Shown here piece by piece: positions 41,283 through 48,922 of a DNA stretch of 64,000 bases. Positions within the stretch are counted from its first letter, which is position 1. Every line of letters begins with the position of its first letter. The notes under the pieces were generated by a model. The model searched no databases. It worked only from the letters and a program-made list of their open reading frames with translations, and was not told where the DNA came from. The stretch comes from Microtetraspora fusca (GTDB lineage Bacteria > Actinomycetota > Actinomycetes > Streptosporangiales > Streptosporangiaceae). A program made the position numbers and the translations under genes. Location of the stretch: positions 184,025 to 248,024 of the forward strand of contig NZ_BBYK01000048.1 in NCBI RefSeq assembly GCF_001570365.1, read 5' to 3'.

Positions 41283-41681
41283 CTACGGCGTGTAGACCTG
41301 GGAGACCTTCACGATCCGCTTGCTGGAGTCGAACCACACGTAGAAGCCCATCCTCCTGGCGGAGGACGGCTTCAGGTGCGTGCGCAGCCACTCGTAGCTC
41401 ACCCGCTTGGAGGCCGAGCCGTTCGCCAGGATGTTGACGTACAACTTGGCCTTCGGGGAGACCTCGTAGTCGCGCCACTTACCCGTCCGCTTCCAGCTCC
41501 ACGCCTCGAACTCGGGGTTCTTCCAGATCTTGCCCATGGCGAAGCCCAGATGGCCGTCCTCGGCGGGGGCGAGGAACCCGAACCGCTTGGTCGTGGCCGT
41601 GGCTGTGGCTGTGGCCGTGGCTGCCTCGGCGGGAGCGGCCACCGCCAGGGCGAGGATCAACACGAAGAGGATTCTTCTCAT
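41283..41681 (-). CDS. Small secreted protein with Ala-Thr repeat after signal peptide
   Basis: 132 residues from ATG 41681 (MRRILFVLILALAVAAPAEA is a full Sec signal peptide). A stretch of alternating Ala-Thr follows the cleavage site, encoded by a hexanucleotide-like GTGGCY repeat (41593-41623). The mature part (KRFGFLAPAEDGHLGFAMGK, FEAWSWKRTGKWRDYEVSPK, FYVWFDSSKRIVKVSQ) is basic and aromatic-rich with no recognised domain. Exported, function unknown. The upstream in-frame extension is Cys/Arg-rich and rejected. Confidence 0.65.
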   Translation of the reverse strand: MRRILFVLILALAVAAPAEAATATATATATTKRFGFLAPAEDGHLGFAMGKIWKNPEFEAWSWKRTGKWRDYEVSPKAKLYVNILANGSASKRVSYEWLRTHLKPSSARRMGFYVWFDSSKRIVKVSQVYTP

Positions 41682-41824
41682 AAGGGAACCAATATCGCGA
41701 TCTTCGCATTCTCGCCAACACGCCCCACGGTGTCGTGGTCCGGTCGGGTCGGCCTGATTGAGCGGTGAGCCGCTCGCGTAGGTATTTCCCGCTTCCGAGG
41801 CAGTGCCGAGCACGTACCCTGCGC

Positions 41825-42085
41825 TCAGAGATCAGGGAGTACCGAGCGATCAGAGCGAGCTGAGCGACGGGAGCCATCTTGATCGAGCAGATGAGAAACG
41901 ACTGGTGGTGGCGTCCCGGCTGGCGGGTCAAGGTCCAGTTCGCCGTGCCACAGCCGTACGGGCACGGTGATGGTCCCGAGGCCGAAACCCCACGGGCTGC
42001 CGAACAGCGCCATGACGTCGTCGACCCAGCCTTCGATGCCGGGGCGCGCACGGTCGAACCGCTCCGGGGTCGCCCACCCAGGCAT
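41825..42085 (-). pseudogene. Alpha/beta-hydrolase fragment
   Basis: About 57 recognisable residues (41915-42085): GIEGWVDDVMALFGSPWGFG and TITVPVRLWHGELDLDPPAG, which is the segment just before the catalytic Asp region (LWHGExD) of epoxide-hydrolase-like alpha/beta hydrolases. The nucleophile half is missing upstream and the catalytic His downstream is replaced by unrelated sequence. A deletion relic. Confidence 0.65.
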
Positions 42086-42143
42086 CGGATCAGAGCACGA
42101 TAATGCGGTGACAGCGGTGTCGCCGCACTACGAAGCTTGGATC

Positions 42144-42941
42144 ATGTCACACGATCTTCGGCTGCGAACCACCTTCGACCACGCGGCTGACACCTATCAG
42201 AACGCACGCCCCGACTACCCTGCCGAGCTGTATTCGGACCTGCTCACGATCACGGCGATCACGCCACCCGCGCACCTGCTCGAAGTCGGATGCGGTCCGG
42301 GGAAAGCCACGCTGCCATTGGCGCGGATGGGCTTCGGGATCACCGCGGTCGAACTCGGCAGTGCTCTGGCGGCGGAGGCACGGCACCGCCTCGCCGAATT
42401 CGCCGACGTTTCCGTAGTCACGTCGTCATTCGAAGACTGGGAACCGCCGACAGGGATCCGCTTCGATCTCGCCTACGCGGCCACGGCGTGGAAGTGGGTG
42501 GACCCCGAGGTCAAGTACGCGAAAGCAGCCAAGCTGCTCACCGAGGGCGGCCACTTGGCCGTGTGGAACGCCGAGCACGCAATGCCGGCAGACTTCGACC
42601 CGTTCTTCACCGAGATCCAAAAGGTCTACGAGGAAATCGGCGAAGGCCACGACGGCCCGTGGCCACCGCCACCGCCCGAGGCCCTGCCCAACCCCATCGC
42701 CACCGAGTTCGAGGCCTCCGGGCATTTCACGGTGGTCGGGACGAGACTCTACGTCTGGGCTTTGCGCTACACGGCAGACGAATACATCGCTCTGCTTGAC
42801 ACCTTCTCCGGCCACATCGCCATGGAGCCGGCCAAGCGTGAACACCTCTACCAGGAGGTACGCCGCCGCCTCGCCGCACGCCCGGACGGGCGACTCACCC
42901 GCCACTGGTCGGTCGTCCTCACGATCGGCCGACGCCTGTGA
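42144..42941 (+). CDS. Class I SAM-dependent methyltransferase
   Basis: 265 residues from ATG 42144. FDHAADTYQNARPDYPAELY opens the protein, then motif I HLLEVGCGPGKATLPLARMG, motif II GITAVELGSALAAEA, and FDLAYAATAWKWVDPEVKYAKA, the conserved 'AxxWHWxD' region of the methyltransferase 11 type. The C-terminal half (YTADEYIALLDTFSGHIAME) is typical of the Smta/ubiE-like group that methylates small molecules. Substrate unknown. It starts 58 nt after the hydrolase fragment with no good Shine-Dalgarno. Confidence 0.8.
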   Translation: MSHDLRLRTTFDHAADTYQNARPDYPAELYSDLLTITAITPPAHLLEVGCGPGKATLPLARMGFGITAVELGSALAAEARHRLAEFADVSVVTSSFEDWEPPTGIRFDLAYAATAWKWVDPEVKYAKAAKLLTEGGHLAVWNAEHAMPADFDPFFTEIQKVYEEIGEGHDGPWPPPPPEALPNPIATEFEASGHFTVVGTRLYVWALRYTADEYIALLDTFSGHIAMEPAKREHLYQEVRRRLAARPDGRLTRHWSVVLTIGRRL

Positions 42942-43046
42942 CGTGGGTGTCCCCCAGAGTCGCCGCTTCTCACCGCCGGATCACGTGCGTGGCCACCGTA
43001 CGCTCGCGCGGGGCGCAGCCCGCCTCTTTGTCCGGCCGAGCTCATC

Positions 43047-43892
43047 TCAGAGCGCCAGTTCCAGGTTGATCTGGTAGACGCCGGTCATGATGGTCTCGAA
43101 GTCCGCCACGATCTCCGGCGCGTACTCCCCGCTGTTGCGCGGCTTCACACGAAGCGGTCGTCCTTCGTACGTCGCGGTGATCCGGTAGCGACCGACGGGC
43201 ACGTCGTGCACGCCGGAACCGTCACCGGTCCGGCTCGACTTCCGGGTGATGGTGCTCCCCTGCGAACCGTCGATTAACGGCCCTTCGGGGGTGAGCGTGA
43301 GCTCCACGTTCTCGTCCTGCAGGTACGCCTCCGGATCCTGCGGGTCGCGGTAGTCCAGATAGATGAGCACCGAGCTTCCGTGGACACCCAGGCCATCGGC
43401 TCTCTGCCCGGTGAGCTTCCAGGTGAAGTTCCTGATCGCGCCGGTGGGCCCTGCGAAGGAGTTGTCGTCGTCGGGCGCCAGGTCCAGGGAGTATGTCTGC
43501 CCGTTGTACTGACGGGTCACCGTGGCCGTCACGTGGAACGTGGTGGCGACATTCGTCTCCACGCGGTAGAAGCCGTCGGCGTCGGTCGGAACGATGAGGT
43601 TGCTGTTGTACAGCAGTTGGTTGTCCGCGACGACCTGCACGCCGGCGAGCGGCTTGCCCTTCCCGTCGACCACCCGACCCTTGAGCACACCGGGTTCGAT
43701 CTCCCCGACGCCGGCCTGTTCTCCGCTCACCGAATCACTCCTCCGTCCGCCGCCTGCCGTGTCCGTCACCTCTGCCGTCCCGGAGCTTCCGGGAATCCCG
43801 GTCATCCCACATCCGGTCAGGGTCACGGCCAACAGGCCGGTCGCCAACAACGTTCTTCGCACCCGGAGCACGCTAAAAGGCTGATCTTGCAC
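43047..43892 (-). CDS. Lipoprotein with carboxypeptidase-regulatory-like domain
   Basis: 281 residues from GTG 43892. A signal peptide ends in the lipobox LTGC (near residue 28). The region VLKGRVVDGKGKPLAGVQVVADNQLLYNSNLIVPTDADGFYRVETN is a CarboxypepD_reg-like beta-sandwich typical of cell-surface proteins; other parts (NVELTLTPEGPL, PVGRYRITATYEGRPL) look like further Ig-type strands. Likely anchored to the membrane as an envelope component. GTGs a few codons further in are alternative starts, since no Shine-Dalgarno decides. No partner genes. Confidence 0.65.
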   Translation of the reverse strand: MQDQPFSVLRVRRTLLATGLLAVTLTGCGMTGIPGSSGTAEVTDTAGGGRRSDSVSGEQAGVGEIEPGVLKGRVVDGKGKPLAGVQVVADNQLLYNSNLIVPTDADGFYRVETNVATTFHVTATVTRQYNGQTYSLDLAPDDDNSFAGPTGAIRNFTWKLTGQRADGLGVHGSSVLIYLDYRDPQDPEAYLQDENVELTLTPEGPLIDGSQGSTITRKSSRTGDGSGVHDVPVGRYRITATYEGRPLRVKPRNSGEYAPEIVADFETIMTGVYQINLELAL

Positions 43893-43953
43893 TCCACTTG
43901 GAGGTGCCTGGGATCGCCACGCGGCGAGCGACCTGGCGTGGGCGATGACAGGG

Positions 43954-44106
43954 CCCGGCGGTCATGTTGTACGTGGACGCCATGGAGTGCCGGTAGGCGC
44001 CGGTGGCGGCCACCACGATCAGATCGCCGGGGCGGAGGTTGGCGGGATGCTCCACGCCCTGGGCGATCACGTCCACGGCCGCGCTGTGGTGACCGCCGCG
44101 ACATAG
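43954..44106 (-). pseudogene. lysA: Diaminopimelate decarboxylase (lysA) 3' fragment
   Basis: Residues GGHHSAAVDVIAQGVEHP, LRPGDLIVVAATGAYRHSM and ASTYNMTAGP correspond to the last ~50 residues of LysA, the PLP-dependent decarboxylase of lysine synthesis (RPGDLLAVxxTGAYxxSxASNYN). The rest of the gene, including the PLP lysine, is absent, and the expected final residues are scrambled. Therefore a relic, not the functional gene, which must lie elsewhere. Confidence 0.65.
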
Positions 44107-44203
44107 TGGCGTGGACCCGAAGGGCAGACAGTTCGGCCGAGGAGTTGAGGACAAAGCCCCGGCCCCATGTCATGAGAACAGCGCCCTGCGATGTGGCAGG
44201 TGT

Positions 44204-44902
44204 TCAGAGAACCGTAAGTCCACGTGCCGCGAGCACGGCCACGGCCTGGGCAGAACTGATGACAGCGCCGGCGAAAGCACGGAGTTGGCCGTCGTCAGGT
44301 TCCCCTATGTCGGCCCCCCGGAGGTCGGCCTTGGCGAACTTCGTGTCGACCAACCTGGCGCGGACAAGGCGGCAGTCGGTGAAAACGGCACCGGTGAAGT
44401 CGCAGGCGGCGAGGTTCGCCTCGTCGAATCGGATTCCGTTCAACTCCTGCTTCCGGAAGGAACATCCGGACAGGTCGGCCAGGGTGAGATTGGAGTGGGA
44501 GACGGAGAAGGACGTCCCCCTGGATCCGCCCAGCGCGGCACCGATCATCCGGCAGCCGGTGAAGCGCGCGTCCGTCAGCAGCGCGTTGCCGAACTGCGCG
44601 CCCGACAGGTCGACACTGGTGAATTCCGCGTCGGTCAACTCGGCTCCGCCGAATCGGGTCGTCGCGCCGCCGCCGCCGTTGAATCGGGCGCCTTCGAGGT
44701 CCGCGCCGCGGAAATCGGTTCTTAGGAGACCGCACCCCTCGAAGACGTAGCCCGCCAGGTCGGCCTCCCCAAGATCGGCGTCCGACAGGTCACAGTCTTT
44801 GAAGACGTACGGTTCCGCCGCCAGCAGATCGGTGAGCGCCGTACCCGAGAGATCGAGCCCTTCGATGTGCCGTTCCTCTGCCAGCAGTTCTTCGATGTTC
44901 AT
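44204..44902 (-). CDS. Pentapeptide-repeat protein
   Basis: 232 residues built from about 25 repeats of the A(D/N)LXX form: for example LSDADLGEADLAGYVFEGCG, FRGADLEGARFN, LTDAEFTSVDLSGAQFGN, ADLRGADIGEPDD. They fold as a right-handed quadrilateral beta-helix that can mimic DNA; some members (Qnr, MfpA) protect gyrase from quinolones, but the sequence does not identify a gyrase-binding type. A short helical cap sits at each end. The TetR gene lies 63 nt upstream on the same strand and may be co-transcribed with it. Confidence 0.8.
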   Translation of the reverse strand: MNIEELLAEERHIEGLDLSGTALTDLLAAEPYVFKDCDLSDADLGEADLAGYVFEGCGLLRTDFRGADLEGARFNGGGGATTRFGGAELTDAEFTSVDLSGAQFGNALLTDARFTGCRMIGAALGGSRGTSFSVSHSNLTLADLSGCSFRKQELNGIRFDEANLAACDFTGAVFTDCRLVRARLVDTKFAKADLRGADIGEPDDGQLRAFAGAVISSAQAVAVLAARGLTVL

Positions 44903-44965
44903 GCCTTGAATCCGTTCTGAAACGCGGTGGCCGAGGATATGGAGCAGCAGACGCGGTTTTCCTGA

Positions 44966-45532
44966 TCACGTCGTGAACGCCCGGACGAGCGTGTCACCGA
45001 GCAGGCGTCCCGCCTCCTCCGGGCTCCTGCGCCCGGCGACCACCTGCTCGTTCGCGCCGACGGCGAGGGCGCGGATCATCGCGTACGACCAGTCCGGCGG
45101 CAGGTCGGTTCGTACCTCGCCCCGCCCGTGTGCGGCGACGAGCCAGGCGAGCAGAGGCTCGGCCGGGGAGGGGTGCTTCAGGGGGTCGTCGATGACGAGG
45201 TCGCGATGCGTGTCGAGAAAGCGATAGCGCTCACCGATCCCCACGATCTCGGGCCCGAGCCGGCGGAGGATCGCGGCGGCCGTATCGCCCTCGGCGATGG
45301 CCGCGGCGACGACCGCCCGTTGCTCGTCCACGACCATCGCGAAGAGCGCGCGGACGAGATCCTCACGTGAGGGGAAGTGCCGGTAGACGGTGGTGCGGCC
45401 GACGCCGGACGCGTCGGCGATCTCCTGAATGCTCGCCTCGGGCTTCTGGCCGAGCAGGCGCATCGCCGTGGCGAGCACGGCATCGCGATTCCGCTGGGCA
45501 TCGGAGCGAAGGAGGGGTTTCTTGTCGGGCAC
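44966..45532 (-). CDS. TetR-family regulator behind tandem operators
   Basis: 188 residues from GTG 45532. HTH: AVLATAMRLLGQKPEASIQEIADASGVGRTTVYRHFPSREDLVRAL, with a helical ligand-binding domain after it. Two adjacent 20-bp operator-like repeats lie 20-70 nt upstream. It follows the urease-like gene (stop 98 nt upstream) and precedes the pentapeptide gene on the same strand. Autoregulation is likely; whether it also controls the urease-like operon or the pentapeptide gene is not settled by sequence. Confidence 0.8.
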   Translation of the reverse strand: MPDKKPLLRSDAQRNRDAVLATAMRLLGQKPEASIQEIADASGVGRTTVYRHFPSREDLVRALFAMVVDEQRAVVAAAIAEGDTAAAILRRLGPEIVGIGERYRFLDTHRDLVIDDPLKHPSPAEPLLAWLVAAHGRGEVRTDLPPDWSYAMIRALAVGANEQVVAGRRSPEEAGRLLGDTLVRAFTT

Positions 45533-45552
45533 GGAGAGGCGACCACCCTGGA

Positions 45553-45604
45553 GATGAATTGGAACAGTGGAGTACCAATTGGAACACCACTGTACCAGTT
45601 CATC
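45553..45604. promoter_or_regulatory. 52-bp near-palindrome made of two tandem TetR operators
   Basis: 22 of 26 base pairs match around the centre at 45578/45579 (CCAATTGG core). It reads as two 20-bp units, TTGGAACAGTGGAGTACCAA (45560-45579) and TTGGAACACCACTGTACCAG (45580-45599), each with TTGGAAC-N6-GTACCAR half-sites in inverted order. They lie just upstream of the TetR gene, so two dimers could bind side by side and occlude the promoter. Confidence 0.75.
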
Positions 45605-45629
45605 GGCGGCCTTCGCGGTGAGGGCGTGG

Positions 45630-47306
45630 TCAGAGGAAGTAGAGCCGGTTGAGGCTGACGCTCTGGGCGGGTGGGGAGGAGACGAGGTCGCCGTCGAGGG
45701 TTACCCGGCCGGTGGAGGCGTCCACCTGTACACGCCCCGTACGGACGTTCCGGACCATCGCCGACGGCCCGATGCCGCGGGTGTTCCGGACCCCCACCCG
45801 GCGCCGGCGTGTGGGCATGCGGTCCGATTCGGCGGCCGCGGCGGCCTCGCTGACGAAGGCCACCGACAGGTCGGCGGCGGTGGCTCCATGGGCGCCGAAC
45901 TGCGGGCCCAGCACGAGCGGCTCGCACGCGTCGGTGGACGCGTTGGGGTCGCCGGTCACACCGAAGGCGGGGAACCCGGCCTTGAGCACGAGCTGCGGCT
46001 TGGCCCCGAAGTACTGCGGCCGCCACAGAACGATGTCCGCCAGCTTGCCGACACTGATGGAGCCGATCTCGTGCGCGAGTCCGTGGGCGATCGCGGGGTT
46101 GATGGTGAGCTTGGCGATGTAGCGGAGAACCCGGTCGTTGTCGTCGCTTCCCTCGACCCCCCGTTCGGCCTTCATCTTCGCGGCCATCGCGAGGGTCCGG
46201 CGGACGGTCTCCCCGGCCCGGCCCATTCCCTGGGCGTCGGAGGAGGTGATGGGGATGACCCCGAGGTCGTGCAGGACGTTTTCGGCGCCCATCGTGCCCG
46301 CCCGGATGCGGTCGCGGGCCATGGCCGCGTCGCCGGGCAGGTCGGTCTTCAGACCGTGCGCCGAGACGATCATCCCGAAATGCTCGCCGAGGGCGTCGCG
46401 GCCGAACGGCAGGGTCGGGTTGGTGGAGGACCCGATCACGTTGGGCAGGCCGGCCATGGTGAGCACGTCGGGGACGTGGCCCCCGCCGCACCCCTCGATG
46501 TGGAAGGCATGGATCGTCCGGCCCTCCAGGACGGCCACGGTGTCCCGCACCGACAGGCACTCGTTGAGCCCGTCGGAGTGCAGGGCCACCTGGACGTCGT
46601 AGTCCTCGGCGACACGCAGCGCGGTGTCCAGGGCGCGGATGTGGGCGCCCATGTCCTCGTGCACCTTGAACCCGGAGGCGCCGCCCTCGGCCAGCGCCTC
46701 GACCAGGGGCGCGGGATCGGAGGAGGAGCCGCGGGCCAGGAAGCCGATGTTGACCGGCCAGGCGTCGAACGCGTTGAAGGCATGCCGCAGCGCCCAGGGC
46801 GAGTTCACGCCGACGCCCCAGACGGGACCGAACTCCTGGCCGATGATCGTGGTCACGCCGGAGGCGAGGGACGCCTGCATGATCCGGGGCGAGAGCAGGT
46901 GGACGTGGGTGTCGACGGCGCCTGCCGTGGCGATCATCCCTTCCCCGGAGACGATCGCGGTGCCGGTGCCGACGACGACGTCGACCCCGTCCAGCGTGTC
47001 GGGGTTGCCCGCCCGGCCGATGGCGCAGATCCGCCCGGCCCGGATCCCGATGGACGTCTTGCGGATCCCGAGCAGCGCGTCGATCACCAGCACGTTGCTG
47101 ATGACCAGGTCGCAGGTCTCGCGTACGGCGGCGGCCTTGAGATGCATGCCGTCCCTGGCCGTCTTGCCGAAGCCGGCGAGGAACTCCTCGCCTCGCCGCT
47201 GCGCGTCGTGTTCCACGCGTACGACCAGGCCGGAGTCTCCCAGCCGGACCAGGTCGCCGGTGGTCGGCCCGTGTACGGCGGCGTACTCGAAGGCGTCCGT
47301 CGTCAT
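45630..47306 (-). CDS. ureC: Urease-like alpha subunit (UreC) with altered active-site flap
   Basis: 558 residues. Nickel ligands are all present: His134 and His136 (VDTHVH), Lys214 (GFKVHED, carbamylated in urease), His216, His243 (ALHSDG), His269 (FHIEGCGGGH), Asp357 (TSSDAQGMGR). The catalytic flap aligns without gap to the urease MVCHHL motif as VSAHGL: the flap Cys becomes Ala316, the general acid His317 is kept, the next His becomes Gly. The substrate-pocket loop GTGPAxGT is also changed (QEFGPVWGVG). Overlaps ureAB by 4 nt. Part of the aguA-ABC operon. No UreD/E/F/G maturation gene occurs in the window, so nickel insertion would need another locus. Function as true urease is doubtful; see findings. 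Confidence 0.85.
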   Translation of the reverse strand: MTTDAFEYAAVHGPTTGDLVRLGDSGLVVRVEHDAQRRGEEFLAGFGKTARDGMHLKAAAVRETCDLVISNVLVIDALLGIRKTSIGIRAGRICAIGRAGNPDTLDGVDVVVGTGTAIVSGEGMIATAGAVDTHVHLLSPRIMQASLASGVTTIIGQEFGPVWGVGVNSPWALRHAFNAFDAWPVNIGFLARGSSSDPAPLVEALAEGGASGFKVHEDMGAHIRALDTALRVAEDYDVQVALHSDGLNECLSVRDTVAVLEGRTIHAFHIEGCGGGHVPDVLTMAGLPNVIGSSTNPTLPFGRDALGEHFGMIVSAHGLKTDLPGDAAMARDRIRAGTMGAENVLHDLGVIPITSSDAQGMGRAGETVRRTLAMAAKMKAERGVEGSDDNDRVLRYIAKLTINPAIAHGLAHEIGSISVGKLADIVLWRPQYFGAKPQLVLKAGFPAFGVTGDPNASTDACEPLVLGPQFGAHGATAADLSVAFVSEAAAAAESDRMPTRRRRVGVRNTRGIGPSAMVRNVRTGRVQVDASTGRVTLDGDLVSSPPAQSVSLNRLYFL

Positions 47307-48064
47307 GGTGTGTCCTCCCTGCCGCCGCTCACGTTTCCGGCGGTTCTCGTCGAACTCGGGGTGGGCGTGGGCTCCGCGCCCGCGGGCAGGTCGAGGTACC
47401 CGCAGGCGCGGGCCCGCCGCAACGCCTCCTCACGTGCTCCGGGGGCGTCGAGCGGACCGTCGACGAACCCGGCGAACCCCACCGCGACCCGCGCGCCGCC
47501 GATCGGCGTCAACGGGACGGCGACGGTGTCGCCGGGGCCGAAGCGCAGCGTGGAGCCGGCCGGGATCGCCGCCCTCCTTCCGTAGGCGGCCGCGCGGTCG
47601 AAGCGCAGCCTCGGATTGACCTCGAAGAAGTGGAAATGGGAGGTGACGCTGATGGGTACGTCGGCGGTGTTGGTGACCTCGACGGTCGCCACCGGCTCGG
47701 CCACCGCGGGCGGCGCGTCGGCCGGGACGATCGCTCCGGGAGCGAGCGGGCCGAGCGAGCCCGCGCCGATCGGGTCGGTGATCACGGCCAGCCTGGTCCC
47801 GTCCTCGAAGACCGCCTCCACCTGGACCTCGGTGACGATGTCGGCGACACCGGGCAGGACGTCGTCGGCGCCGAGGACCGCGCACCCCGCCGCGATCGCC
47901 TCGGCCAGCCGGGCGCCGTCCCTGGCGGCCTCGCAGACGGTGTCGGCGATCAGCGCCGTCGCCTCCGGGACGTTGAGCCGCAGTCCGCGCGCTCGCCGCG
48001 CCCGGGCGAGTTCCGCGGCGGTGAACAGGAGCAGTCGGTCCTGCTCCGTGGGGGTGAGACGCAT
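47303..48064 (-). CDS. ureAB: Urease gamma-beta fusion subunit (UreAB)
   Basis: 253 residues from ATG 48064, whose A is shared with the ATPase stop (TGATG). Residues ~1-100 are UreA (gamma): RLTPTEQDRLLLFTAAELAR and DVLPGVADIVTEVQVEAVFEDGT; ~110-235 are UreB (beta): GAIVPADAPPAV, HFHFFEVNPRLRFDR, AAIPAGSTLRFGPGDTVAVP, RVAVGFAGFVDGP. Fused gamma-beta subunits are known in Helicobacter and several actinobacteria. A Pro/Thr-rich tail of ~18 residues follows. It would form the trimeric scaffold for the alpha subunit. Confidence 0.85.
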   Translation of the reverse strand: MRLTPTEQDRLLLFTAAELARARRARGLRLNVPEATALIADTVCEAARDGARLAEAIAAGCAVLGADDVLPGVADIVTEVQVEAVFEDGTRLAVITDPIGAGSLGPLAPGAIVPADAPPAVAEPVATVEVTNTADVPISVTSHFHFFEVNPRLRFDRAAAYGRRAAIPAGSTLRFGPGDTVAVPLTPIGGARVAVGFAGFVDGPLDAPGAREEALRRARACGYLDLPAGAEPTPTPSSTRTAGNVSGGREDTP

Positions 48065-48921
48065 CAGCTCTTCCTGTGGTCGGGTGATGAGGGAGAAGGC
48101 GCCGCCGTCGAGGCGAGGGCGCGGCGGTCGGCGGCGACCCGGCCCGGATCCCAGCCGGGCCGGGGCACCGAGTCCAGCAGCAGCCGGGTGTACGGGTGCT
48201 CCGGTGCGGCGAGAACCCGTTCGGTTGGGCCGCGTTCGACGATCGCCCCGCGCCACATCACGACCACGTCGTCGGTGACGCACCGGACGACGCCCAGGTC
48301 GTGGGTGATGAACAGGTAGCCGATGCCGGTCTGCTCGCGGATGTCGGCCAGCAGGTTGAGGATCTGCGCCTGCACCGATACGTCGAGCGCCGCCACCGCC
48401 TCGTCGAGCACGAGCACGGCGGGTTCGACGGCCAGGGCGCGGGCGATGGCCACCCGCTGCCGCTGGCCGCCGGACAGTTCGCGGGGCAGCGCCGCGGCGG
48501 CCCGCTCCCCCAGGCCCACCTGGTCGAGGAGTTCGGCGACCCGTGCGGCGCCGTCCCGCCGGGGGAAGTGCAGCCGGAGGGTCTCACGCAGCGCCGTGCC
48601 CACGGGGATCCTCGGGTCCAGGGACAGGAACGGGTCCTGGAAGACCATCTGCACCTCGCGGGCCCGCCGCAGCCGCTCGGCCCGGCCGTGCCGCCGGCTC
48701 TCCGTACGGTCGCGTCCCGCCACCGCCACCTGACCGGTGTCGGCGTGTTCGAGGCCGACGATGATCCGTGCGGTGGTGGTCTTGCCCGACCCGGACTCTC
48801 CGACCACGCCCAGCGATCGTCCCTTGTCCAGAGTGAACGAGACGTCGTCCACCGCGCGTACCACGCCGTACGTCTTGCGCAGGCCGCTTACCCGCAGGAC
48901 GGGATCGGCCCCTCCTGTCAT
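48064..48921 (-). CDS. ABC transporter ATP-binding protein 2 (DppF/OppF-like)
   Basis: 285 residues from ATG 48921. Walker A GESGSGKTTTARII, Q-loop MVFQDPFLSLDP, signature LSGGQRQRVAIARALA, Walker B AVLVLDEAVAALD, H-loop LFITHDLGVV. C-terminal AAPEHPYTRLLLDSVPRP is typical of the oligopeptide/nickel class. One nucleotide separates it from the stop of ATPase 1. Works with ATPase 1 as the heterodimeric motor of the importer. Confidence 0.9.
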   Translation of the reverse strand: MTGGADPVLRVSGLRKTYGVVRAVDDVSFTLDKGRSLGVVGESGSGKTTTARIIVGLEHADTGQVAVAGRDRTESRRHGRAERLRRAREVQMVFQDPFLSLDPRIPVGTALRETLRLHFPRRDGAARVAELLDQVGLGERAAAALPRELSGGQRQRVAIARALAVEPAVLVLDEAVAALDVSVQAQILNLLADIREQTGIGYLFITHDLGVVRCVTDDVVVMWRGAIVERGPTERVLAAPEHPYTRLLLDSVPRPGWDPGRVAADRRALASTAAPSPSSPDHRKS

Positions 48922-48922
48922 C

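Noticed and set aside
45630..48064. An ordinary complete urease operon
   Set aside because: No ureD/E/F/G is present, the flap Cys is lost, and the operon partners are agmatine deiminase and an ABC importer; annotated as urease-like.
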